DNA of 64,000 nt from Larix kaempferi (lineage: Eukaryota > Streptophyta > Pinopsida > Pinales > Pinaceae), in contig BSBM01001439.1 of the NCBI GenBank assembly GCA_027924585.1, forward strand, positions 818,001 through 882,000. The letters run 5' to 3'. The notes under the pieces were generated by a model. The model was not told the DNA's origin and searched no databases. It worked only from the letters and a program-made list of their open reading frames with translations. A program made the translations under genes and the position numbers. The first letter of the stretch is position 1. Each line of letters opens with the position of its first letter. Shown here piece by piece: positions 12,150-21,850 of the stretch.

Positions 12150-13265
12150 AATGGTGAATCTCTCCCGCCGTTGCGGAAGGATATAGAGGAAGCTTCCGCG
12201 GTTTCGGGAGGCAACGGTGAAACTTTTCCGCAAAAATAATCGTGAAATGCAAAGCTTTTGAAAAGGGCTCCCGCGGTAGCGGAGAGAAAAATTTTAAAAG
12301 ATCCCAACGTTTCGGAAGGTTTCGGTGAATGCCTCCGCAGAAGGATTCCGAAAACTTAAAAAGTTTCTAAGTAATGGCCGGGCCTCGAGAGAGTTTCGGA
12401 AATCCTTTTCCCTTAGCCTCCTCCGTTTCGAACGGGACTGGTGAATGCCTCCGCCGTTGCGGATGGCTTCTTTGAAAGGTTCCGCAAAGATTTGGTGTTT
12501 CGGCGTTTCGGGAAGGTTTTGCAACGATTTCCGCAACTGCGGAAGCAAAACCCAAAAGGCTTCCATGAGTTTTAAAGAAAATTTCGGAGTTCCGTTTCGG
12601 AAAGTTTATGCGAACGGCTTCCGCAAGTGCGGGCGGTTCCGTAACATTCTTCCGCCGTTTCGGGAGGGATTCACCATAAGCTTCCGCAATTGTTTAACGA
12701 AGACTTTTCAAAACGTTTCGGGAGGTTTGGATGAACGGTTCCCGCTGTTTCGGGAGCAAATCTTAAATTCTTCCGTTGTTTCAGAAAGAATTTTCCAATG
12801 GCTCCCGCAACTTATGGGCAAAATTCTAAGTTCCTTTTCGGAAAGCTATCGTGGCGGCTTCCGCAAGTTTCGGGCGGTTTCGTTGAATTCTCCCGCCGTT
12901 TCGGGAGGGAAAACCGAATCTCTCCACAAACAAAAACCAAAAGTTTTCTAAGTCCCTTTTCGGGAGCTAAATGCGAATGATTCCCGCCGTTTCGGGAGAA
13001 CAACTCGAATGCTTCCGCGGTTGCGGAAGGTTTGAGCGAAGAACCCCGCCGTTTCGGGAAGGATTTCCCAATAGTTTCCGTGATTTTCCAATCGAAACTT
13101 CTAAGTCTTCTTTCGGGAGTTTTGTAAAAGACTTCCGCCGTTTCGGGAGAGAAGACTGAAAGGCTCCGAAGAACTTCCTTCTTACGTCCCACAACATGCT
13201 CAAAATATTCTAAGTCATATTTTCGAGAAGCTTATGCGTTTGGCTTCCGCAACCGCGGAGAGGTA
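12150..13265. repeat. Array of short GC-rich palindromes in U3, 3' LTR copy
   Basis: About 25-30 short imperfect inverted repeats lie in 1.1 kb, of two main types: TCCCGCCGTTTCGGGA (5-bp stem, 6-nt loop; e.g. 12889, 12980, 13131) and TTCCGCGGTTGCGGAA or TTCCGCAACTGCGGAA (6-bp stem, 4-nt loop; e.g. 13010, 12527). Spacing clusters around multiples of about 30 bp, suggesting an old ~30-bp tandem array. It is GC-rich and CpG-rich, unlike the AT-rich surroundings. The open frames that cross it on both strands result from a lack of stop trinucleotides, not coding. Confidence 0.8.
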
Positions 13266-13493
13266 GCCCGAGAGACTCCAAAATGTCGGGGAAAATTCTA
13301 AGTTCCCTTTTGGTTCCTTGGGGGAAAAAATGGAAAGGTTTATGGCAAGATGTTCAGTTGGGAAACAAGATTTTATGTTGAAAAACACAAATAATAGCTG
13401 GGATGGCTTCTTAAGGCAAACTTTCTACACAAAATGAAAGGAGGGGCCCCAACATGTACAAATTTTTTTTTGGGGGGGGTTGCTGCAACAACA

Positions 13494-14554
13494 ATGGCGA
13501 GTCGCTGGCGAACACAGATCTCTAAAAAATTCCTCTTCATAGTCTGAAACCTCATCGAAGACATCCATCTTAGGTGCACTACTCAGCTGAGCATTTTAAA
13601 TTCATGTGGGGGGGGAGGAGGCACTTTACCTACTAGCCATTGGGGAAAGGGGAGCTTTGCCCGAGACATCTTCACCACTCTCAAAAGGCCAATATATGAG
13701 ATTTATTTTAGGAGGGTCATCTTTCAGATGGTCACCACTACCGGACTCCACAGGATCTGCAACACTTTCTCATGGACATTATTGCTCTTGTTCCTCATTC
13801 CCATGCTGCTTGCATCCTTTTGGATGTTTGTACTTTGGACAGCTTAGCTGTTTGAGCCTTCCAAGGATATTTTCTTTTGGACATGATCTTTGATTTAGGC
13901 TCCTCAATCCATAGTTCCCTTTTTTGTGAGTTAGAAATTTTATTGATTTGATCAAACTTCACGGACGGAGAGGAGCCCATTTTGGGTTGGGCCTTTTGGA
14001 CAACCTTCTTGATTTTACATGTCTTTTTCTTTTGTCTCAGTCGTGCTTCAATTCAGGCGAGAATCTATGGAAAATAGACTCTGGAATACATGCCATTTTG
14101 GCTGTTAGATTTGCAGCATGGAGTCATTTCAATACCCTATGCCCTCGGGGTGTGCTACTTTCCATGGGTCCAACTCTAATAACCTTCTTGAGATGCCTTT
14201 AAAGTGTGAGAGTGGGTGGAGCCCAACGATAGTAGTGAAGATGGTCATAGGCCTCTGCTATTAAACAGGATTAGTGTGACTAGCAGGGTAGGCTTCCTTC
14301 CTTCTGAACATTTCAGCGAGAACACAACAGACAGAATTCATTCGAGCACAGTTACAGACTCAGGGGTTGCGAGGTTTCTTTGAGAGAGCTATCCTCGACG
14401 GGGAACTCGACCAGAAGGGATTTCAGCAAACAAAAACTTGTAGCAAAGGTTCAAACGACAATGAAAGAAAAAAAATGGCCGAAAATAAAGCGACTAAAGG
14501 CTAAAGCAAAAAACAAAAGAAACTTTTATTTATGTACAGAAAATCTCAGCGAGA
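13494..14554 (-). other. 3' untranslated region of giant element
   Basis: About 1.06 kb between the pol stop (14555) and the 3' LTR. No product is recognised; minus-strand open pieces (13795-13980, and one crossing the LTR edge at 13373-13579) are short and unlike known proteins. There is no polypurine tract on the sense strand next to the LTR. A G/A run (about 13599-13614) is on the plus strand, the wrong one for this element. The base pairs beside the LTR on plus, ATGGCGAGTCGCTGGCGA, look like a PBS instead. Confidence 0.55.
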
Positions 14555-15640
14555 CTACGCGAAGTATTGCTTCAGGGAGAGGCTGTTGAGAGGAAGGGTT
14601 ACTTCTTCTCCCTCGAGATTTGTCAATTTATAAGTGGATGGGCCTAATTTTGTGGAAATTTGGTACGGACCTACCCATAGATGTTGGAATTTTGTATGCA
14701 TTCCTTTTCCTTTGTGATTATGGTCCCATTTCAGGACTAAATCCCCAACTTCAAAATCTCTTTTACCGGATTTCCTCTTATCGAACCATCTCTTAACTAT
14801 GTCCTGGTGTTGATGGAATCGATCGTTAGCTTTGTGTCAGGCTTCTTCAAGTTGAAGCAGGGTGTTGATCCTGGATTGTAAGGCTTGGCTGCCAGAACCC
14901 CGAGAGGCTTGGGACAATTGCAAGGATGGTAGTAAGATGTTTGGGGGAAGAATGGCTTCCTTGCCATAGACAAGAGCGAAAGGGGAGACACTTAAAGCGT
15001 TCTTCGTGGTTACCCTATCTGCCCATAATGCGTTTGGGAGAGCCACATGCCAACTTCTCTGGTTTTCTATCACAGTTTTCTTAAGGATTCGAATCAGATT
15101 CTTGTTTGAGGATTCAACTAATCCGTTCCCCTGGGGATAATAATTGGCTGAATAATGCAACTTAATTCCCCATTCATAAACAAATTCATTTATCTTGCAA
15201 GATGAAAAATAAGTAGCATTATCAAAAACAAGGGAAATTGGAACCCCAAACCTGGTTATGATGTTCTCCTTCAAGAAGCTGATGACCGCGTCTTCGTTGA
15301 TATTGCGCAACGGGATGGCCTTCGTCCACCTAGTGAAGTAGTCGGTAGCCGTCAGGATGTATCGATGTTGCAATGCATAATTTGGATTTATTTCTCCGAT
15401 AACATCTATACCCCATTGCTAAAAAGGCTCAGAGATGATGACCGGCTGTAATGGTCCTGCTGCCTTAGGTAACTTCCCAGCGCTTCTTTGACATACATCA
15501 CAGTTCCGTGCATATGTGTGGGCGTCTCAGAACAGAGTGGGCCAATAATAACCAGCTCTCAGTATCTTGTGTGCTGTTGTCTCACCTGAATAATGTCCGC
15601 CTGTGGGGCCATCATGTAATTCTTTGACAACTTTGTTTGC
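14555..15640 (-). pseudogene. Integrase domain of giant element
   Basis: Catalyses insertion of the cDNA. The HHCC zinc-binding region is present (HDGPTGGHYSGETTAH, then CDVC), followed by the catalytic triad: WGID at about 15410, FDN at about 15220, and the Glu in GNGLVES near 15110, which fits D,D35E. The C-terminal part has the GPY-like block LWVGPYQIS at about 14675 and ends LKQYFA. There is no chromodomain, which argues against a chromovirus. Stops at 15527, 15419 and 14837 interrupt it. Confidence 0.85.
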
Positions 15641-17290
15641 ATCTTCCTTTTCCAAACATCTAAGGAGAACTCCATCATAATTCTTCCTGAAAAGAATCCC
15701 ATCAATGATTTGATAAGGTTCCGATTTCAAGCGGAGTGCCCTTCTTTGCTTGGAGTTCCAGTGTTCAGGTAGATGTCCCTGCTGCAAATAGTGCACCAGA
15801 TCCCTATACCATGACTGGGGAGCTGTGAAGATATGACACACTTCAACCGAATTTAACTCAGCTTCATTCTTCCAATGTTGTTCTTCATCAGTTGAGTTTC
15901 CTGCAAGTAATTTGCACAGGCCTTGCCCTTTGATGATTGTAGCTGGTTTAAATTCCAAATCATACTCCTGCAGAGCTGTGACCCAGTTCCCTCTCCTTTC
16001 TCCCAATTCCTTTTGAACGAAAAGGGATCTAGCAGCTGGATGGGGAACTATGACTTTAGTTCTATTCTTCAGAATGTATGGCCTAAACTGCTTGACCGCT
16101 TTGAAGACCGCATACGCATGCTTGTCAAATACGGGGTAATTCAGTTCATCCCCCTGCAGACTAGTGCTCATAAACGAAATTGGGTATTCGTCCCCCAACT
16201 CCACCTTTTGCGTGAGTACAGCTGCGAGAGAGTCATCTGAAGCAAAGGTATACAAAATGAAATCCTTATCAAAATCCGGGATTCTTAAGGAAGGAGCCTT
16301 AGCTACAGCTGCCTTGATATCTCTAAATGCGTCCTTCTCCAAATCTGTCCACTTGAATTGTATGCTTTGTTTAACCATCCGTTGCAATGGCTTAACTATT
16401 TGTGCGAAATCCGGCACAAATCTGTGGACAAAATTGATGGTGCCCATAAAAGACTGCATAGATTTCTTGTTGTGAGGCATTGGAATCTTATTAATAGCTT
16501 GGACTCTTTCTTGATCAATTGACACTCCCCCTTTGGAGATGATATGACCCAAGAGCTTACCTTCGGGAACAGCGAACACGCTCTTCTTGGGATTCAAAGA
16601 AATACCATATTTCCGGCAGCGATCAAAAATATGCTTTAAATGCACGACATGATCTTCCATTTTCTATGAAAATACTGTCACATCATCCAAGTATACAACC
16701 ACGCATTGCCCCCCCAATCCTCGGAAGGAAATATCCATCGCCCTTTGGAATGTAGCTCCTGCATTTATCAGACCAAATGGAATTCTTCTGTAGGCGAAAG
16801 TTCCCCACTTAGTTCTGAAAGTAGTTTTAAGGCGATCTTCTTCGGCTACTAACACTTGATTGTAGCCAGAGAAACCATCGAGGAGAGAAAACAATTCGGA
16901 TCCTAACACCATTTGTAGGATTTGCTCCATTGAAGGTACGGGGTAGTTGTCTTTATCCGAAGCTTTGTTTAGATTTCTGAAATCTACACATAGCCTTATC
17001 TCTCCCGACTTCTTCCTTACAGGAACCAAGTTTGCAACCCATTCAGAATGTCGAACTTTGAAAATTATCTTAGCATCCAGGAGCTTCTTTAATTCCTTTT
17101 GGATCAGCGGTTCTAGAGTGGGATGCATCATTCTTAACTGTTGCTGAAATGGTTTGATGCCTGCTTTCATTGGTATGACATGCTGAATAATGCGGATGTC
17201 ATACATTTTCAGATCTTCATAGGTCCATGCAAAAACATCCTTGTATTGTTTAAACAATTTAATGAACCTGCCTCTTTCTCCTGGTGAACA
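15640..17290 (-). pseudogene. Reverse transcriptase and gypsy-type RNase H of giant element
   Basis: RT copies element RNA into DNA. Visible blocks, in sense order: VFAWTYEDL at the start, VPVRKKSGEIRLCVDFRNLN, LLDGFSGYNQ (first catalytic Asp), FGLINAGATF, and VVYLDD (the catalytic pair, near 16685). A TAG at 16664 follows directly. RNase H after RT shows ILYTFASDDSLAAVLTQ, where the family normally has TDAS: the first catalytic Asp is Phe. The block HPAARSLFVQKELGERRGNW, typical of this type of element, follows. This domain is therefore probably only structural, with cleavage by the RNase H that precedes RT. Confidence 0.88.
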
Positions 17291-17647
17291 ACATTTGCCA
17301 AGGTTAACAAATCTTGGTTCTGCCTCGGTACCCAAATTAACCAACTCATGTTGCATCGATGAGCTGTTAGTTTTGGTATTGGCTGGCCTTTTGAACTTAT
17401 TTTGAAGATCGAACAACATTTCAAGGGACCTTACCCCCTTGGGCATGAAATTTCCTTTCTCCTCATCCTTCTTCATCAAATCAGCATCATGTTCTTCCTC
17501 ATCTATTGCAGCTCCTTGAAAGCTATCTTCGTTTGTTAGGAAGCTGATAATTTGTTCGTCATCATCGAAGACTCTGAAGTTCGTGATGTTATCGGGAACG
17601 AAAGGCCTGAAAATCAATTCAATTGAGCATTTATTATTTGATGGTGC

Positions 17648-18028
17648 CAATCTAGAAGCAGATGTTGCTAGCAAATCAGCAGCAGAATTTTGCAATCTAG
17701 GAATTGATTTTATATTGAAAGCGTCAAAATGCATAATTAAATCCCATACCTCATCCTGATAACCCTTCAAATGAGGTGAGAGACAATGAATGGTGTCCCT
17801 TACCTGTCTTACAACTATCTCGGAGTCACCAAAGACCTTCAGGTACTTAACATTTAAGCCAATGGCCTTCTTTAATCCATGTACCAAAGCTTCATATTCA
17901 GCGGTGTTATTAGTACAATCGAATTCTAATCTACAGGACAGAAAATACTTGTTTCCTTTTGGATCCATTAGAACACAACCGACTCTGGATCCTTCCAGAG
18001 TTTTAGAACCATCAAAGTATAATGTCCA
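17648..18028 (-). pseudogene. Extra RNase H domain (archaeal/plant-like) upstream of RT
   Basis: About 127 residues from FWTLYFDGSKTLEG to ATSASRLA form an RNase HI fold of the kind found as a second RNase H (aRH) in plant Tat elements and in host RNases H. All four acidic positions are visible: Asp in YFDGS, Glu in NTAEYEAL, Asp in FGDSE and Asp in SAADLLA. In Tat elements as I know them, aRH follows RT and the first RNase H; here it lies between protease and RT. The segment itself has no stop. Confidence 0.85.
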
Positions 18029-18301
18029 AAAAGTATCTTTAGATTCAACTAAGTTAGTTTCTTTGTGATCTATGTCAGTAACTAAATTGACTATGTTACA
18101 ATCAACATCATCAGTCCGAGAGAAATGAAGGAGATCGGACTGTTTATCTGATTCATGGCTAATGGTTTCAGATTGATAATTACCCGGATCCATCTCTAAG
18201 AAGTAATTCCCCAGAACCGAGGATGAGAAAGCTACGGCCTCATTCTTTTCTTCTAACTGGGTTACGTTTTGTTTCATATGAGGTTCCCTAAGAACTTTAA
18301 T

Positions 18302-19018
18302 CTAATTATGTCTGTTCTGATAAGGCATCCATAGATGAGACCAATCAGTAGCAAAGTAGCCACTTAGCTTGGTCGACCAATCCCTACTTAAAATCAGCCC
18401 ATAGGCTTCAGGAATATCGACCACCATTATGTCAATGAACTGACAGACTCTAGGGTCAGCTGATAGTCTAATTAAAACATCTTTCATCTCCCCAATAACC
18501 TTAACAGCAGTCCTATCTAATTGGATAATTTGGGCTGGAGATGGAACAGGCTGCCCATTAATCCTTTTACAAATTGACAATGGCATAACGTTTGAGGATG
18601 CTCCAGAATCTACCAAACAGTTGTGAACATTATGGTTAAAAATTTCAAAAGTCAATAAGAATGGTAGTGTTTGAGATTTAGACTTTCCACCGATGCTAGC
18701 CTCATTAATTTCGGGACTGTTTTGAGAATCTGTTAATGGAGTGCTGGTCTGAGGTTGCAAAACATGCAGCAGTTTGTCTCGTTGATGGGGCAGGCTGCAC
18801 ATGTCAAATATTGATACGTTTGCCTTGAGCTTCTTGATATATTCAATAATATCGTATCCTATATCAAATTCATGCCCAATTCGACTTGGTTGATCTGTTT
18901 TTCCCGTTGTGACCTTAGGTGGCTGAACTATCGTGTCAGCGTTTGGCTGCTTGGTCACTGTTTGGCTAACTTTGGGTTGTGGTGGGATGATTGGTATATG
19001 CCTTTTAGGTGGATCTTT
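18302..19018 (-). pseudogene. Aspartic protease domain of giant element
   Basis: Retropepsin-like protease that would cut the polyprotein. The active-site block is HNCLVDSGASSNVMPLSIC (about 18615), followed by DIMVVDIPEAYGLILSRDW, the second conserved part in plant gypsy proteases. It is preceded by TAA 19019 and followed by TAG 18302, both in frame with gag and RT. Confidence 0.85.
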
Positions 19019-20650
19019 TTAAACTTTAGGCTTATGGGGAGCTGTGCTTGGCACAGGATCGGCAATAGGACCTTTGCTACGAGTAGCAACATTTACGGTG
19101 AAGGGAGAGCTATCTATGTGATCTTCTTCTACTAATTCAGTCATGGGTACCCAATCCCACAACACCATAGTAGTGTCCAGGGTTGGTTCCTCTAACTCAG
19201 GGCTTGACTCTTTTGGAGGATCATCTTGGTCTGGGATCTGAGAATCTAACATTTGGTTCATGACTAAGCTCATGGAATTAATCCATTGTGGGCAGCTCTT
19301 TTCCGAATGCGGTTCTTGGTGAAAAGTGCAGAAATTTTCCATCCCGATCTCATTTAAGTTTAAAACAGGGGCAGTGTTCATTGGTGGATGAGTTTGCTCA
19401 CCGTCTTCCCTCCTTTTATAAAATGGCTTGAAAGGTTTCCTAGATGTGCTAGCAGCCTTGTCTTTCTCGAGATCTACGATTTTGTTAGATAATTTCTGCA
19501 TCATCTTGACTACATTTTCCATGTCTGTAGATGGCTCTTCTTTCCCTCTAGTGAGCAGCAAAGGTTTTTTTCTAGCAGCTGGTTTTGGTTCTACATCTAA
19601 GGCATGTTTAGCAATGTTATCAGCCTCTTCCTCTACCTTTCTAGCTTCCTCAAAGTTCTCTATCAGGGTAGTTTTCTTGGATCGTTTTACGAACATTGCA
19701 ATTGGTCCTTCAAGAGCTGTTGTGTAGTATTCAATCAGAGACTCATCTGCTGGTTTATTAGCTTCACTGAAGTTATTTAACAGCGTTGTGAATCTTTGAT
19801 TAAAGTCTTGAACCTTTTCCTTCTTTTCCATTCTCATGCATAAGAGTTCTTTCATAAGTGTGGCCACAGTCTTTTGGTTTCCGTATTTCTTTAAGAAACA
19901 CTTTTCGAATTCATCCCAACTAGAGATTGAGCTGGGTTGTAGGCTAAAGTACCAAGATGATACCTTTGGCTCGAATGTGTACGGAAACAACCTGCAGACT
20001 ACGTCTTCATGTTGTACATTCAAAAGGTTCGGAGCTAAGTAAAAACTCTTGAGGTGATCTTCCGCCGAAATGGATTTCCATGGATCATACTTAGGCAAGA
20101 CCTTTTCTGGGTTTTTAGGAAGATTATGGAATGGTCCAGCTAAGTTCAGTGCTCCCCTTGCTCTCCAAGCAGGTACAGCCATGTTTGGATGTGGAGACCC
20201 GGGTGGAGAATTGTATGGTGAATTCTAAGGAGTACTCTTTAGAGTAATTGGTTCTTCAAGGTTTTCTTGGTCTAAAAATCGTTCTGAGTTTTCAAGATCT
20301 GCCTTGTTAAGAGTGTTTGAGATTTCTTCCAAAGTCAGATTCACAAGTTCTTCGAAACTTTGAACAAGAATCGAATCCCGGGTATACTGTGGCTCTTTTC
20401 TAGGGGTAGTTTTCTTAGGGAGGAAATTGACAGCGTTTAAACTGCCTAGCTGCCTAATGTAGGATCTTGTATGTCTTCTTAAATCCTCTACTTCTGTAAA
20501 AGGGACAGCGTACAAAGATTCTTGAGGCTCAGGGTCAGAAATGAGGCATTCTTGATTTGTTAATCCAAGATCCGGGCTGTTTGAAATGCAGTCTTTAAGC
20601 GGGTTTTCAGTGTCCTCTATGGCAGTGGGAGATTTTCCTCTATCAGCCAT
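19019..20650 (-). pseudogene. Gag domain of giant element
   Basis: Capsid and nucleocapsid part. The ATG at 20650 (MADRGKSPTAIED) is followed by 141 codons to TAG 20225; the frame resumes through a retrotransposon gag core (PWKSISAEDHLKSFYLAPN.., WDEFEKCFLKKYG, near 20080-19880). A C-terminal Cys/His cluster CTFHQEPHSEKSC (about 19330) looks like a variant knuckle with His at the second position, a form common in Tat/Athila-type gag. Coiled-coil and lysine-rich stretches lie between. Confidence 0.8.
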
Positions 20651-20661
20651 GCACTTTCAGG

Positions 20662-20678
20662 CCCTCCTTCTAGCGCCA
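20662..20678 (-). promoter_or_regulatory. Putative primer-binding site of giant element
   Basis: The minus strand reads TGGCGCTAGAAGGAGGG, starting 5 nt after the end of the 5' LTR and about 12 nt before the gag ATG. TGG at the start complements the tRNA CCA end. I cannot name the tRNA: it is not the usual Met, Asp or Arg PBS. Confidence 0.6.
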
Positions 20679-21850
20679 AAAACTGTTGATGCCTCGGATA
20701 TCGTAGCATCAATCAGAAAGGGATTCTCCCCGAGAGATGGTCCCAATTAGACTATCTCCCGTTTCGTGTAGGGAATCCGTCCGGTTAGCGGTTCCGGCAA
20801 CCGTGGGTTTGGAGTTTAAATCCGATTCTACCGGTTATGGCCCGATCCACCTTTCTTTTGGATTTTATGTCTTTTAAATGAGATGCAAATGCCTATTAAT
20901 ATTTGATCTAGATACAACTAAAACACATCTAAGTCTAGAAAGTGAAATAAATCTACCTATCCTTGCAGGGAACACGTTTTAAGGATGAGCAATGGTCTGT
21001 AACAGATAACATAAAGAAATTACAGGTAGCTGTTAATTCTTACAGGTAAAGCTACAGCCAGGTAAAAGGATCTTAGAAGATAGCTTCTAGTTTAATGTAA
21101 AATGCATCTATTGCTCATGAAACAGAGAAAGAAGCAATAAAATGTCTAATCTAAATGGAAAGAACGGATAAACAGATCTAAATGTAACAAACTGAAATTA
21201 AATTTAAAGATCCCTGCAAGGAGCAAATTAAAGGCATGAACAATGAGCCATATGAGTTTTCCTGAAGAAAGAACAATTAGCCATTCAATCTAAAAGAGAA
21301 ATCTACAGCAATGGTAAAGATATCAGCAGGTAGCTCCTGATTTAATATGAAACGCATTCATTGTTCACAAAATAGAGAAAATCGTATGCACAGGAAGGAG
21401 CAAAATCATTGATACAAAGAAATAGTTCAGATGGTAAGAATGATCTCACATTACAGAACAGGAGTCATTAGAATAGTCCAACATACATCCGTCCAACATC
21501 CCATGCAAAACTTCCATCTCCCGTGGCTTTTATTAGAAAATTCAATTTTACAGAAGCGATACAAGATAGCTCGTAAAGGTTTCCTAAATTTCCTTCCCTG
21601 CCAAAAGTCCTTTCTCTATTCTTCCTAGCTTCTATTTACAATTACAAATCTTCCCTTTGGGCTTCCACCTAGCACCTTCTACTTGTCATCTATAGAAAAT
21701 TCTCTCCTAAAATCGACAAAAATGAGATTCCCTTTCATTTACAGAAATTATTTAAAAGAGAATAGGGACAGTTGTCCCACAGTTTACCCGCTTTACACAT
21801 TTGAGAGTCAAATACAAAATAACAGAAATAATGCTTTGAAATCAGCGATT

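Larger units (their letters stand above)
6505..13493 (-). repeat. 3' LTR of giant element (6,989 bp)
   Basis: Left copy, 3' in the sense of the element. In sense order: 13493 to about 11720 is U3-like, with the palindrome array (about 13260-12150) and the TATA candidate; 11690 to 10916 is a leader with a 78-codon open frame; 10915-7672 is the long frame; 7671-6505 is a 1.17-kb non-coding, AT-rich tail. The outer edge is fixed by the TSD and the inner edge by where identity with the other LTR ends (GCAACAACA at 13493). Confidence 0.92.
14555..20650 (-). pseudogene. gag-pol polyprotein frame of giant element, seven in-frame stops
   Basis: A single frame of 2,032 codons, including the terminal TAG, runs from ATG 20650 (about 12 nt past the PBS) to TAG 14555-14557 without any frameshift. 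It is interrupted by TAG 20225, TAA 19019, TAG 18302, TAG 16664, TGA 15527, TAG 15419 and TGA 14837. All seven can be explained by one C-to-T change on the coding strand (CAG, CAA or CGA). Gag, protease and pol appear to have been one continuous frame, as in several plant gypsy groups. Order: gag, protease, RNase H, RT, RNase H, integrase. Domains are described separately. Confidence 0.88.

Noticed and set aside
12445-12951. 168-codon plus-strand frame (and matching one at 26503-27009), plus several minus frames over the same area
   Set aside because: It lies in the palindrome array; open in many frames because CpG-rich units lack stops. The translation is only the repeat unit (SFRK, PFRE, RRFGRE). 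Antisense to the element.
12150-13265. CRISPR-like array of palindromic repeats
   Set aside because: Plant retrotransposon LTR; units are degenerate, spacers are not unique sequence of constant length, no cas genes.
13599-13614. G/A-rich run as PPT of the giant element
   Set aside because: It is on plus, but gag-pol is on minus, and it is about 100 bp from the LTR. Kept only as part of the junction anomaly.
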